Assembly (NCBI GenBank): GCA_019112985.1
Contig: DXIG01000106.1
Location: forward strand, 1 to 62,886
Length of the DNA stretch: 62,886 bases
DNA from: Candidatus Butyricicoccus stercorigallinarum
GTDB taxonomy: Bacteria; Bacillota; Clostridia; Oscillospirales; Butyricicoccaceae
Reading direction: 5' to 3'
Below are positions 54,655-62,194 of this stretch, one piece after another. The notes beneath the pieces were generated by a model. That model worked only from the letters and a program-made list of their open reading frames with translations, did no database searches and was not told where the DNA came from. Position numbers and translations under genes: made by a program. Positions within the stretch are counted from its first letter, which is position 1. Every line of letters begins with the position of its first letter.

Positions 54655-56295
54655 TTACGTGGCCAGGTGCATCCGGCGCACCGCGTCCATCAGCTCGGTC
54701 ACCTCGGCGGGCAGCTGGCTGACGTCGGCGCCCACCGCGCCCGCATAGCGGACGTAGTAGCCGTCCTTCGTGATCGCGAAGCCGTCGCGCTCGCTCTGCC
54801 GGAGCGTCTCGACGTCGGGATACAGCACGAATTTGTCCGCATAGGGCGTGAAGCCGAACGGGCACAGGCTCGCGCAGTTGCCGCAGTCGTTGCACGGGCC
54901 GTCCAGATGGATGACCTTCTTTTCCAGGCCGTCGACGAAGTAGTTGGCGCGGTTGGGGCAGACGTCGACACAGGTCGTGCAGCGCCCGCAGGCGAACGGC
55001 GGCGTCTGTCCCACGGCGACCTTGCGCGGCTTGCGGCGCAGGTGCTCGTCCGCCGTGCAGCGGTTGGCCAGATTGCGCACGCGCGCGGTGTCGATGGCGC
55101 AGAAGTCCGGCTTGATGTTCGCGCATTTTTCCGCCAGCTTGCGCAGGTTCTTGTAGCCCTGCGGCTTGAGCAGCAGCGTCGCGACGGTGATCGGATAGAT
55201 GCCGGCGGCATAGATCTGCGCGATGTTTTCCGTGTCCGCGCCGCCGGAATAGGAGATGGGCAGATAGCCCTCAAAGGCCTCGCACAGCAGCAGCGCCGTG
55301 TGCATGGCGAGCGGGAACAGCGCCTTGCCGGACATATACATGTCCGTGCCCGGCATTTCGCCGCGCGTGATTTTGACGGGGAAGGTGTTGGTCAGCTTGA
55401 CGCCGAAGCGCAGGCCGAGCGATTCGCCGACCTCCATCAGCTCGCCGAGCATACGCACCGCGTCCGGCAGCTGCATGTCGTGCTCAAAGTGCTCGCGGCC
55501 GAACACCACGTCGGTGTAGCCCAGCTCGTCGAGCAGCGCGCGCGCCTTGTCGTAGCCGATCAGCGTCGGATTGCACTTGACGTAGGTGTGCAGTCCCTTT
55601 TCGCGCATCATGTATTCGGCGATTGCCTGAATCTGCTCCGGCGGACAGCCGTGCATCGTGGAGATCGTGACGTTGTTGCTGATGTGCGGGGAGATCGCGT
55701 CGATGTACTCCTCGTCCACCACGTCGAACACCATGTCCTTGGCCACCGCGATGCATTCCTGCCAGACCGGGGAGGAGGAGGCGTCCTTCATCGTTTCGAT
55801 AAAGGCGTCCACCGACGGGCTCTTGATGCCCTCGAGATCGTAGCCGACCGACATGTTGAATAGAAAAGCGTCCGGTTCGCCGAGGCGGAATTCCTTGAGC
55901 AGCAGCTTGATGGCGATCCACGCCTTGATGTATTCCGCCGCCGCCTGCTCGGGGCTCAGCTCGGTCGACCACTCGGTGTTGTACGCCTCGTCGCGCACAT
56001 AGATGCACGGGCGCTGGATGCCCAGCTGCTCGCCCCACAGCACCTGCACGGTCTTGAGCTCGAAAAAGCGGCCGCCGGTGGCGTAGGCTGCGATCAGGTT
56101 CTGGGCGAGCTGGGTGTGCGGGCCGGCCGCCGGGCCGACGGGGCTGTTGAGCGTCTGGCCGAACAGCGGCGCGTAATTGCGGTACTCGATGATGGAGATG
56201 GGGGGCACGCCGAACATCGTCCCCTTGAGACGGTATTCCTTTACGGCCTGGTTGAGCAGCGCGCGGAACGGAATCGGCTTCATTTCTATGCTCAT
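54655..56295 (-). CDS. YgfK-like Fe-S oxidoreductase lacking the FAD/NAD(P) module
   Basis: 546 aa. The first ~430 residues match the dihydroorotate-dehydrogenase-like N-terminal part of YgfK (PVGPAAGPHTQLAQN, ELKTVQVLWG, TMHGCPPEQIQAIAEYM, YMSGKALFPL, ISYSGGADT). The next ~110 residues match the far C-terminal ferredoxin-like part of YgfK (CGRCTTCVDVCPNRANYF, then CNDCGNCASLCPFG). The ~430-residue GltD-like FAD/NAD(P) module between them in E. coli YgfK (about 1030 aa) is missing. It lies 25 nt after xdhD. YgfK is needed in uric acid degradation clusters, but its reaction is not settled. The direct electron donor must be something other than a built-in NAD(P) site (inference). Confidence 0.85.
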   Translation of the reverse strand: MSIEMKPIPFRALLNQAVKEYRLKGTMFGVPPISIIEYRNYAPLFGQTLNSPVGPAAGPHTQLAQNLIAAYATGGRFFELKTVQVLWGEQLGIQRPCIYVRDEAYNTEWSTELSPEQAAAEYIKAWIAIKLLLKEFRLGEPDAFLFNMSVGYDLEGIKSPSVDAFIETMKDASSSPVWQECIAVAKDMVFDVVDEEYIDAISPHISNNVTISTMHGCPPEQIQAIAEYMMREKGLHTYVKCNPTLIGYDKARALLDELGYTDVVFGREHFEHDMQLPDAVRMLGELMEVGESLGLRFGVKLTNTFPVKITRGEMPGTDMYMSGKALFPLAMHTALLLCEAFEGYLPISYSGGADTENIAQIYAAGIYPITVATLLLKPQGYKNLRKLAEKCANIKPDFCAIDTARVRNLANRCTADEHLRRKPRKVAVGQTPPFACGRCTTCVDVCPNRANYFVDGLEKKVIHLDGPCNDCGNCASLCPFGFTPYADKFVLYPDVETLRQSERDGFAITKDGYYVRYAGAVGADVSQLPAEVTELMDAVRRMHLAT

Positions 56296-56320
56296 ATCAA
56301 TAACGCCTCCTTACAGGTGA

Positions 56321-59113
56321 TTATTTGCGGAAAAATGAGAGAGCTTGTTTGGGACAGTGTGAGACGCACATGCCGCAGTGCAGGCAGGCGTCCGGGTTGA
56401 TCGCCCACGACTTGTCCGCGCGGTTGACCGCGATGGCCTCGGCGGGGCAGCTGCGCATGCAGATGCCGCAGAAGATGCAGTCCTGCGGGTTGAGCACGAC
56501 GTCGCCGTCCTGCGGCGCGAGCGCGTCATACGGCACCCGCTCCTTGGGCAGATACGGCGTGTTTTCCAGCGGCAGCGAGGTGCGCAGCTGTTTGTCGAGC
56601 GCGTAATAGGCGCCCGCGATGGCGGGAGCGGTCGGGATGGAGGTGATTTCACCGCAGCCGACGGCGCCGAGCGCGAGCTCTTCCTTGTTCTGCTCGACGA
56701 TGACCGGGATGATTTCCGGCGCTTCGTGCGCGCGCGGCACGCGCAGCGAGCCGTACTTGACCTGCGGGATGCCGCCCTCCAGCGGGAAGCGCTCCTGCAC
56801 GGCGTAGCCCATGCCCATCAGCACGCCGCCCTCAATCTGTCCCTCGACGTTGAGCGGGTTGATGGCGCGGCCGACGTCGTGCGCGGCGTAGATCTGGGAG
56901 ATGCGGCGCGTCTGCGGGTCGACCACGGCGAGCTGGGTCGCGTAGCCGTATCCGACGTGCGACACCGGGTTTTTCTTGATGGAGCCCATTTTGTCCGTCT
57001 TGGCGAGATAGCTGCCAAAATACTGCTTGCCGTTGAGCGCCTTGAGCGAGCGGTAGTTTTTGAGGTCGCGGTAGAGCAGCTTGCAGGCGCGGCGCAGCGC
57101 TTCGCCCGTGACGAGCGTCTGGCGGGAGCCGGAGGTGACGCCGGAATCGGGCGAATAGATGGTCTCCGCCGGAACGTAGACGATCTCTTCCTCCTTCAGG
57201 TGGGTGCACTCGATGGCGATCATCGTCAGCACGGTGCCGAGACCCTGTCCGATGCAGCTCGCGCCCGAGCGGATGTACAGCTTGCCGTTCTCGACCGTCA
57301 GGCGGCAGCGCCCCCAGTCGGCCAGACCGACGCCCGTGCCCGCGTTTTTCATGCAGCAGGCGATGCCGACGTGTCCGCGGTTGGCATCAAAGACGTCCTT
57401 GACCGCGAGCAGCGTTTCGGCCAGCGCGGTGCCGGGGAAGGCGACCTGGTTGTTGGGCAGCACCTGGCCGGGGCGGATGGCGTTGCGGAAGCGGATCTCC
57501 CAGGGGGAGATGCCGACCATCTCCGCCAGCAGGTTGAGGTTGCTCTCCGAGGCGAAGCAGGTCTGCGTGACGCCAAAGCCGCGGAACGCGCCCGCCGGCG
57601 GGTTGTTGGTATAGACGGCGATGCCGTCGATGTCGATGCTCTGGAAGTTATACGGGCCGGCGGCGTGCGTGCAGGCGCGCTGCAGCACCGGTGCGCCGAG
57701 CGAAGCGTAGGCGCCGGTGTCCGAGATGACCGTCGCCTTGACCGCCTTGATGTAGCCGTTGTCGTCGCAGGCGGTCGTCATTTCGATTTCCATGGGGTGG
57801 CGCTTGGGGTGGATTTGCAGCGACTCCTGGCGCGACAGGCGCATTTTTACCGGCTTGCCGGTGTGCCACGCCATGATGCAGGCGTAGTGCTGCACCGTCA
57901 GATCCTCCTTGCCGCCGAAGCCGCCGCCGACCAGCATGTTGACGACGTGCATCTGCTCCGGGCGGACGCCCATGATGTTGCAGCATTCGTGCTGCACCGC
58001 GTACACGCCCTGATCGGTCGAATAGATCGTGCACTCGCCCGACTGCTTGTTCGCGACCGCGACGGCGCATTCCGGCTCGAGGAAGGCGTGCTCCGTCCAC
58101 GGCGTGGAGTAGTGGCGGGTGACGACATGCGCCGCGCGCGCGATTTCCAGATCGACGTCGCCGCGCACGAGGTGCTGGCGCGACAGGATGTTGTTCTCAT
58201 GCCCCTCGTGAACGATGGGCGCGCCCTCCGCCAGCGCTTCCTTCGGGCTGAAGACGCCGGGCAGCTGCTCGGCGGTCACCTTGACCAGCTTTTTGGCCTT
58301 TTGCAGCGTCTCGTCGTCGTCCGCCGCGATCAGGCACACCGCGTCGCCGATCGTGTGGCTGATGCCGCCGCGCGGCACGAGCACCGTCCAGTCCTGCATG
58401 ATGTGTCCCGTGACGTTGGAGCCGGGCACATCCTCCGCAAAATAGATGCCGCGCACGCCGGGCAGCGCCAGCGCCTTGGATACGTCGACGTCGATGATGC
58501 GGCAGCGGGGATAGGGCACGCGCACCGCGCCGCCCATCAGCATGCCGTCGAGATACAGGTCGTCCGGGTATTTGCCCGTGCCGAGCACCTTTTCGCGCGC
58601 GTCGATGCGGTGCGTGCGCGTGCCGATGCCGGTGCACGGCGTCTTTTCGGGCACGGGCAGGTTTTCGCGTATCAGCTTGGCCGCGAGCTTGATGGCGGCC
58701 TTGATTTTGACATAGCCGGTGCAGCGGCAGTAGTTGTCGCGGATGGCGTAGGCGATCTGCGCGTCGGTCGGGTCGGGCACGCGGTCGATGAGCGCCTTGC
58801 CGCACAGCGTCATGCCCGGAATGCAGAAGCCGCACTGGACGGCGCCCGCCTCCGCGAACGCATAGGCGAACACGTCCTGCTCGCGCGGCGAGAGGCCCTC
58901 GATGGTCGTGACCTGCCGGCCGGCGAGCTGCGACAGGCGGAAGGTGCAGGCGCGCGCGGTTTCGCCGTCTATGATGACCGTGCAGGCGCCGCAGGCGCCC
59001 TCACTGCATCCGTCCTTGGCGCCGGTCAGATGAAGATCGTCGCGCAGAAAACGGAGCAGGGTTTTGTCGGTTGTGGTCTGATAAATCTGTCCGTTTATGG
59101 TTACGGTAAACAT
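56321..59113 (-). CDS. xdhD: XdhD-type molybdenum hydroxylase (purine/xanthine) with ferredoxin tail
   Basis: 930 aa. Two [2Fe-2S] domains lie at the N terminus (C36, C41, C44, C56; then CGFCIPG and NYCRCTG). The molybdenum-cofactor domains follow (GGGFGGKEDL, then GAFRGFGVTQ), ending with VGCGEI, which carries the catalytic Glu. There is no FAD domain. The last ~55 residues form a two-cluster ferredoxin (CIFCGICMRSCP and CLHCGMCVSHCP). This matches the selenium-dependent xanthine dehydrogenase type. Oxidation or reduction of purines such as urate/xanthine is the likely reaction. ATG 59113 follows AAAGGGG. It has its own promoter with direct repeats. Confidence 0.9.
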   Translation of the reverse strand: MFTVTINGQIYQTTTDKTLLRFLRDDLHLTGAKDGCSEGACGACTVIIDGETARACTFRLSQLAGRQVTTIEGLSPREQDVFAYAFAEAGAVQCGFCIPGMTLCGKALIDRVPDPTDAQIAYAIRDNYCRCTGYVKIKAAIKLAAKLIRENLPVPEKTPCTGIGTRTHRIDAREKVLGTGKYPDDLYLDGMLMGGAVRVPYPRCRIIDVDVSKALALPGVRGIYFAEDVPGSNVTGHIMQDWTVLVPRGGISHTIGDAVCLIAADDDETLQKAKKLVKVTAEQLPGVFSPKEALAEGAPIVHEGHENNILSRQHLVRGDVDLEIARAAHVVTRHYSTPWTEHAFLEPECAVAVANKQSGECTIYSTDQGVYAVQHECCNIMGVRPEQMHVVNMLVGGGFGGKEDLTVQHYACIMAWHTGKPVKMRLSRQESLQIHPKRHPMEIEMTTACDDNGYIKAVKATVISDTGAYASLGAPVLQRACTHAAGPYNFQSIDIDGIAVYTNNPPAGAFRGFGVTQTCFASESNLNLLAEMVGISPWEIRFRNAIRPGQVLPNNQVAFPGTALAETLLAVKDVFDANRGHVGIACCMKNAGTGVGLADWGRCRLTVENGKLYIRSGASCIGQGLGTVLTMIAIECTHLKEEEIVYVPAETIYSPDSGVTSGSRQTLVTGEALRRACKLLYRDLKNYRSLKALNGKQYFGSYLAKTDKMGSIKKNPVSHVGYGYATQLAVVDPQTRRISQIYAAHDVGRAINPLNVEGQIEGGVLMGMGYAVQERFPLEGGIPQVKYGSLRVPRAHEAPEIIPVIVEQNKEELALGAVGCGEITSIPTAPAIAGAYYALDKQLRTSLPLENTPYLPKERVPYDALAPQDGDVVLNPQDCIFCGICMRSCPAEAIAVNRADKSWAINPDACLHCGMCVSHCPKQALSFFRK

Positions 59114-59165
59114 TGCAGCAGTCCCCTTTCCTGTGTGAGACCGTAGTGTTACGGAATGTAAGAAT

Positions 59166-59220
59166 AGTATACCATGTTCCTGGCGAAGATACCAGAAGTT
59201 CCCCAGCACATATACCAGAA
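59166..59220 (-). promoter_or_regulatory. Promoter of xdhD-ygfK with tandem direct repeats
   Basis: On the minus strand the -10 is TATACT (59166-59171). Upstream lie two adjacent direct repeats, at 59198-59220 and 59176-59197, sharing TTCTGGTAT at one end and GGAAC at the other. They cover the spacer and the -35 zone, where no good hexamer exists. This fits an activator-controlled promoter. Confidence 0.6.
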
Positions 59221-59299
59221 AAAACAAGGATGCCGGCCGCGCGCAGCGGCGCCCATGTACGCGGGGTACCAGGCACCGAATGCGGGTCAACATCCTTGT
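59219..59299 (-). terminator. Terminator after the threonine-synthase-like gene (minus strand)
   Basis: On the minus strand ACAAGGATG pairs with CATCCTTGT around about 58 nt that contain further G/C stems, then six T's. It separates the PLP-enzyme unit from xdhD-ygfK. Confidence 0.65.
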
Positions 59300-59324
59300 C
59301 GACAGTGCTGAAATTTTTATGCGG

Positions 59325-60566
59325 TCACTGCGGGCCGCCGGTGCTGCGGAAGGCGGCGAGCAGCAGATCCATATCCGGTGCGATGGCGATGGGCTCTCCG
59401 GCGGCGGCGATGGCGTTCGCCGTGTCCTTCAGCCCATTGCCGGTGACGACGCTGGTCACCGTCGCGTCGGAGGGAATCAGCCCCAGCTCAACGGCCTTTT
59501 TGACGCCCGCCGTGCCGGTGACGCCGGCGGGTTCGCCGAACACGCCGCACGTCGTGCCGAGCAGGCGCATGGCGGCGAGGATTTCCTCATCCGAGACGTT
59601 GACGCACACGCCGTTGGAGGCGCGGATGGCGTTCAGCGCTTTGTCGGGGTTGCGCGGCACGCCGACGGCGATGGAGTCCGCGATGGTGTTTTCCTCCATC
59701 GGCGCCCACGGCCGGCCGGTTTCAATCGCGCGGTTGAGCGGGCAGCAGCCCTCCGCCTGGACGGAGATCAGCCGCGGCAGCTTGTCGATGAAGCCGGCCG
59801 CGTACAGGTCGGTAAAGCCCTTCCAGACGCCGGAGATCGTGCAGCCGTCGCCGACGGAGATGGCGACGTAGTCGGTCATCTTCCAGTCGAGCTGCTCGGC
59901 GATTTCCAGCGCGACCGTCTTCTTGCCCTCCATCAGGTAGGGGTTGATCGCCGCGTTGCGGTTGTACCAGCCCCAGCGGTCGATGGCCTCCGCCGACAGG
60001 CGGAACGTGTCCTCATACGAGCCGTTGACCGAGATGACGTTCGCGCCGAAGATCATCAGCTGGCTGACCTTGCCCCTGGGCGCGCGCGACGGCACGAAGA
60101 TATAGGTGCGGAAGCCCGCGACCGCGGCGTTGCCCGCGAGCGACGAGGCCGCGTTGCCGGTGGACGAGCAGGCGATGGTGTCCGCGCCCGCCTCCTCCGC
60201 CTTGACCACCGCCATGGCGGAGGCGCGGTCCTTGAGCGAGGCGGTCGGGTTGATGCCGTCGTCCTTGACGTACAGCTTGCGGATGCCGAGCTGATCGGCG
60301 AGGTTCTGGCAGTCATACAGCGGAGAACAGCCGACGCGCAGGCGCGGCCGGCGCGCCGTCCCCTCCACCGGCAGAAACTCGCGAAAGCGCCACATGGTGC
60401 GCTCGGCGCGGGACGCCATGTCCGCGCGCGTCACGTGCGCGGCAATCCACTTGTAGTCGTACTGGATGTCCAGAATGCCGCCGCATTTCGGACAGGTCGT
60501 GATGGAGGGCGTGGCCGCGACCTCGTGCCCGCAGTGGATGCAGACGGCGGAAATCACCTGTTTCAT
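59325..60566 (-). CDS. Threonine synthase-like PLP enzyme
   Basis: 413 aa, fold type II. A four-Cys zinc ribbon at the N terminus (C9, C12, C25, C28) is typical of the archaeal/Gram-positive threonine synthase type. PLP Lys is K112 in TASLKDRAS, STGNAASSLAG binds phosphate, and VGDGCTISGVWKG is the usual Gly loop. It lies 18 nt after another PLP gene in a purine-catabolic setting, with no homoserine kinase or dehydrogenase nearby. It may therefore be a catabolic lyase acting on a diamino- or beta-substituted acid rather than a biosynthetic enzyme (inference); a true threonine synthase is possible. Confidence 0.8.
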   Translation of the reverse strand: MKQVISAVCIHCGHEVAATPSITTCPKCGGILDIQYDYKWIAAHVTRADMASRAERTMWRFREFLPVEGTARRPRLRVGCSPLYDCQNLADQLGIRKLYVKDDGINPTASLKDRASAMAVVKAEEAGADTIACSSTGNAASSLAGNAAVAGFRTYIFVPSRAPRGKVSQLMIFGANVISVNGSYEDTFRLSAEAIDRWGWYNRNAAINPYLMEGKKTVALEIAEQLDWKMTDYVAISVGDGCTISGVWKGFTDLYAAGFIDKLPRLISVQAEGCCPLNRAIETGRPWAPMEENTIADSIAVGVPRNPDKALNAIRASNGVCVNVSDEEILAAMRLLGTTCGVFGEPAGVTGTAGVKKAVELGLIPSDATVTSVVTGNGLKDTANAIAAAGEPIAIAPDMDLLLAAFRSTGGPQ

Positions 60567-60584
60567 GGCTTGCCTTCCTTTCGC

Positions 60585-62060
60585 TTACAGCTCCTTGAGC
60601 AGTCCGGTGCGCTCGTTGAATTCGTTGATGAGCTCGTCGAGCGCGTCCGCCTGCGCGTGTACGGCGTCCCAAGTGCCCTCGGTGTCGTACCACAGGGCGT
60701 TCAGCTCCTCGGCGGTCTTGCCCTGCTGCTCGACCCAGGTGTAGTACTTGAGGTTGTGGACGCGCTTGCGGTCCTGATAGGTCAGCTCCATCATGTTGTC
60801 CGTCTTGAGCCCGAGGATGTGCAGATGGTGGTCGAGCATCGCCTCGGTGCAGGTGTACGCGCCGTATTCGTCGTTCAGCTCGGTGACGCGGCTGCCGTAC
60901 ATCGCGGCGGAGTCGGTCAGGACGGTGCCCACGACGTCGCGCGCGGTGAATTCGTAGTACTTGGCCATCTTGATGCAGCACAGGACGTTGGCGATGCCGG
61001 AGATGCCGAGCCAGGTCAGCGTCTCGATCAGCTGCGCGTCCAGCTTCAGCTCCTCGCGCAGGTACTGCTGTCCCTCCGGCGTGTTGAACAGGCGCAGCAG
61101 GCGCTGGGAGTCCTCGTCGTCGATGGCGATGGCCATGTCCGTATTCTTTACGTTGTGAATCCACGGGATGTGCTTGTCGCCGATGCCCTCGATGCGGTGG
61201 CCGCCGAAGCCGTTGTTGAGGATGGTCGGGCACTGGAGCGCCTCGCCGACCGCCAGCTTGAGGTGCGGATACAGCTCCTTGAGGCGGTCGCCGGTGGACA
61301 TCGTTCCGGCGGAGCCGGAGGTGAAGCAGGCGCCCGCGAACCGGTCGCCCGGCCGCTTGACCGCCTCATAGACGTCCGCCAGCGCGTTGCCCGTGACGTT
61401 GTAGTGCCAGAGCGGGTTGCCCATCTCTTCAAACTGGTTGAAGATCATGTACTGCGGGTCGCGCTTGAGCTCGTTGGTCTTGTCAAAGATTTCCTTGACG
61501 TTGGATTCGCAGCCCGGCGTCGCGATGACCTCCGCGCCGATGGAATGCAGCCAGTCAAAGCGCTCCTGGCTCATCTCCGCCGGCAGGATGGCGACGCCCT
61601 GCGCGCCGAGCAGCTTGGAGTTGAACGCGCCGCCGCGGCAGTAGTTGCCGGTGGACGGCCAGACCGCCTTGTGCTTTTCCACGTTGAACTGGCCGGTGAC
61701 CAGGCGCGGCGCCAGACAGCCGAACGAAGCGCCGACCTTGTGGCAGCCGGTCGGGAACCACTTGCCGACCATCGCGATGATGCGGCACGGCACGCCGGTC
61801 AGCTCGCTCGGCAGCTCGATGTAGTTCGGGACGCTGCGGAACAGGCCGCCCGATTCCTTCGCCTCGTTTTTCCACGTGATGCGGAACAGATTGAGCGGAT
61901 TGACATCCCACAGCCCGACCGTGCGGAGCTTTTCGCGGATGGCCTCCGGAATGGTCTCCGGGTTTTTCATCTGGGCGATGGTGGGGATGATGATATGGTT
62001 TTCCTTTGCCGTCTGGACGTTGCGGGCGAGGCCCTGCTCGTCGCGGGTGAGATCGATCAT
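60585..62060 (-). CDS. Fold type II PLP-dependent enzyme of unknown substrate
   Basis: 491 aa. K108 in FPTGCHKVGASFG is the likely PLP Lys; STGNYCRGGAF and TSGSAGTMSTGDRLKELY are the phosphate and Gly loops of the cysteine-synthase/beta-lyase fold. It is longer than ordinary cysteine synthase (about 310) and has an unrelated C-terminal part after residue 380. I know this group only as unassigned PLP-dependent enzymes. Its place between a hydantoinase and a second PLP enzyme suggests a step on a purine-derived amino acid, perhaps one performed by YgeX (2,3-diaminopropionate ammonia-lyase) elsewhere. ATG 62060 follows GGAGGA. Confidence 0.7.
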   Translation of the reverse strand: MIDLTRDEQGLARNVQTAKENHIIIPTIAQMKNPETIPEAIREKLRTVGLWDVNPLNLFRITWKNEAKESGGLFRSVPNYIELPSELTGVPCRIIAMVGKWFPTGCHKVGASFGCLAPRLVTGQFNVEKHKAVWPSTGNYCRGGAFNSKLLGAQGVAILPAEMSQERFDWLHSIGAEVIATPGCESNVKEIFDKTNELKRDPQYMIFNQFEEMGNPLWHYNVTGNALADVYEAVKRPGDRFAGACFTSGSAGTMSTGDRLKELYPHLKLAVGEALQCPTILNNGFGGHRIEGIGDKHIPWIHNVKNTDMAIAIDDEDSQRLLRLFNTPEGQQYLREELKLDAQLIETLTWLGISGIANVLCCIKMAKYYEFTARDVVGTVLTDSAAMYGSRVTELNDEYGAYTCTEAMLDHHLHILGLKTDNMMELTYQDRKRVHNLKYYTWVEQQGKTAEELNALWYDTEGTWDAVHAQADALDELINEFNERTGLLKEL

Positions 62061-62082
62061 AACGGATAATTCCTCCAAAATT

Positions 62083-62099
62083 CTGCCGCAAATCGGCAG
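62083..62099 (-). other. Leader hairpin before the PLP enzyme gene
   Basis: A perfect CTGCCG/CGGCAG stem with a 5-nt loop, followed on the minus strand by AATTTTGG and the ribosome binding site. It may stabilise or weakly attenuate the transcript. Confidence 0.5.
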
Positions 62100-62126
62100 G
62101 TTTCTTGTGCGATTTAGCGTTAGTTT

Positions 62127-62155
62127 ATTGTATCACGCTGAAGTGGATTGTGCAA
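62127..62155 (-). promoter_or_regulatory. Sigma-A promoter of the PLP-enzyme pair (minus strand)
   Basis: On the minus strand TTGCAC (62150-62155) and TACAAT (62127-62132) are 17 nt apart. Confidence 0.78.
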
Positions 62156-62194
62156 CGCAAAATCAGAATAAAATTGAGAACATCTAAAAAATAT

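Noticed and set aside
56378..59146. A 922-codon plus-strand open frame opposite xdhD
   Set aside because: The minus strand encodes a complete molybdenum hydroxylase with all motifs; the plus-strand peptide is repetitive Arg/Val/Asp text without a family.
59280..62069. A 929-codon plus-strand open frame opposite the PLP enzymes
   Set aside because: Same reason: both minus-strand genes have intact PLP motifs and ribosome binding sites.
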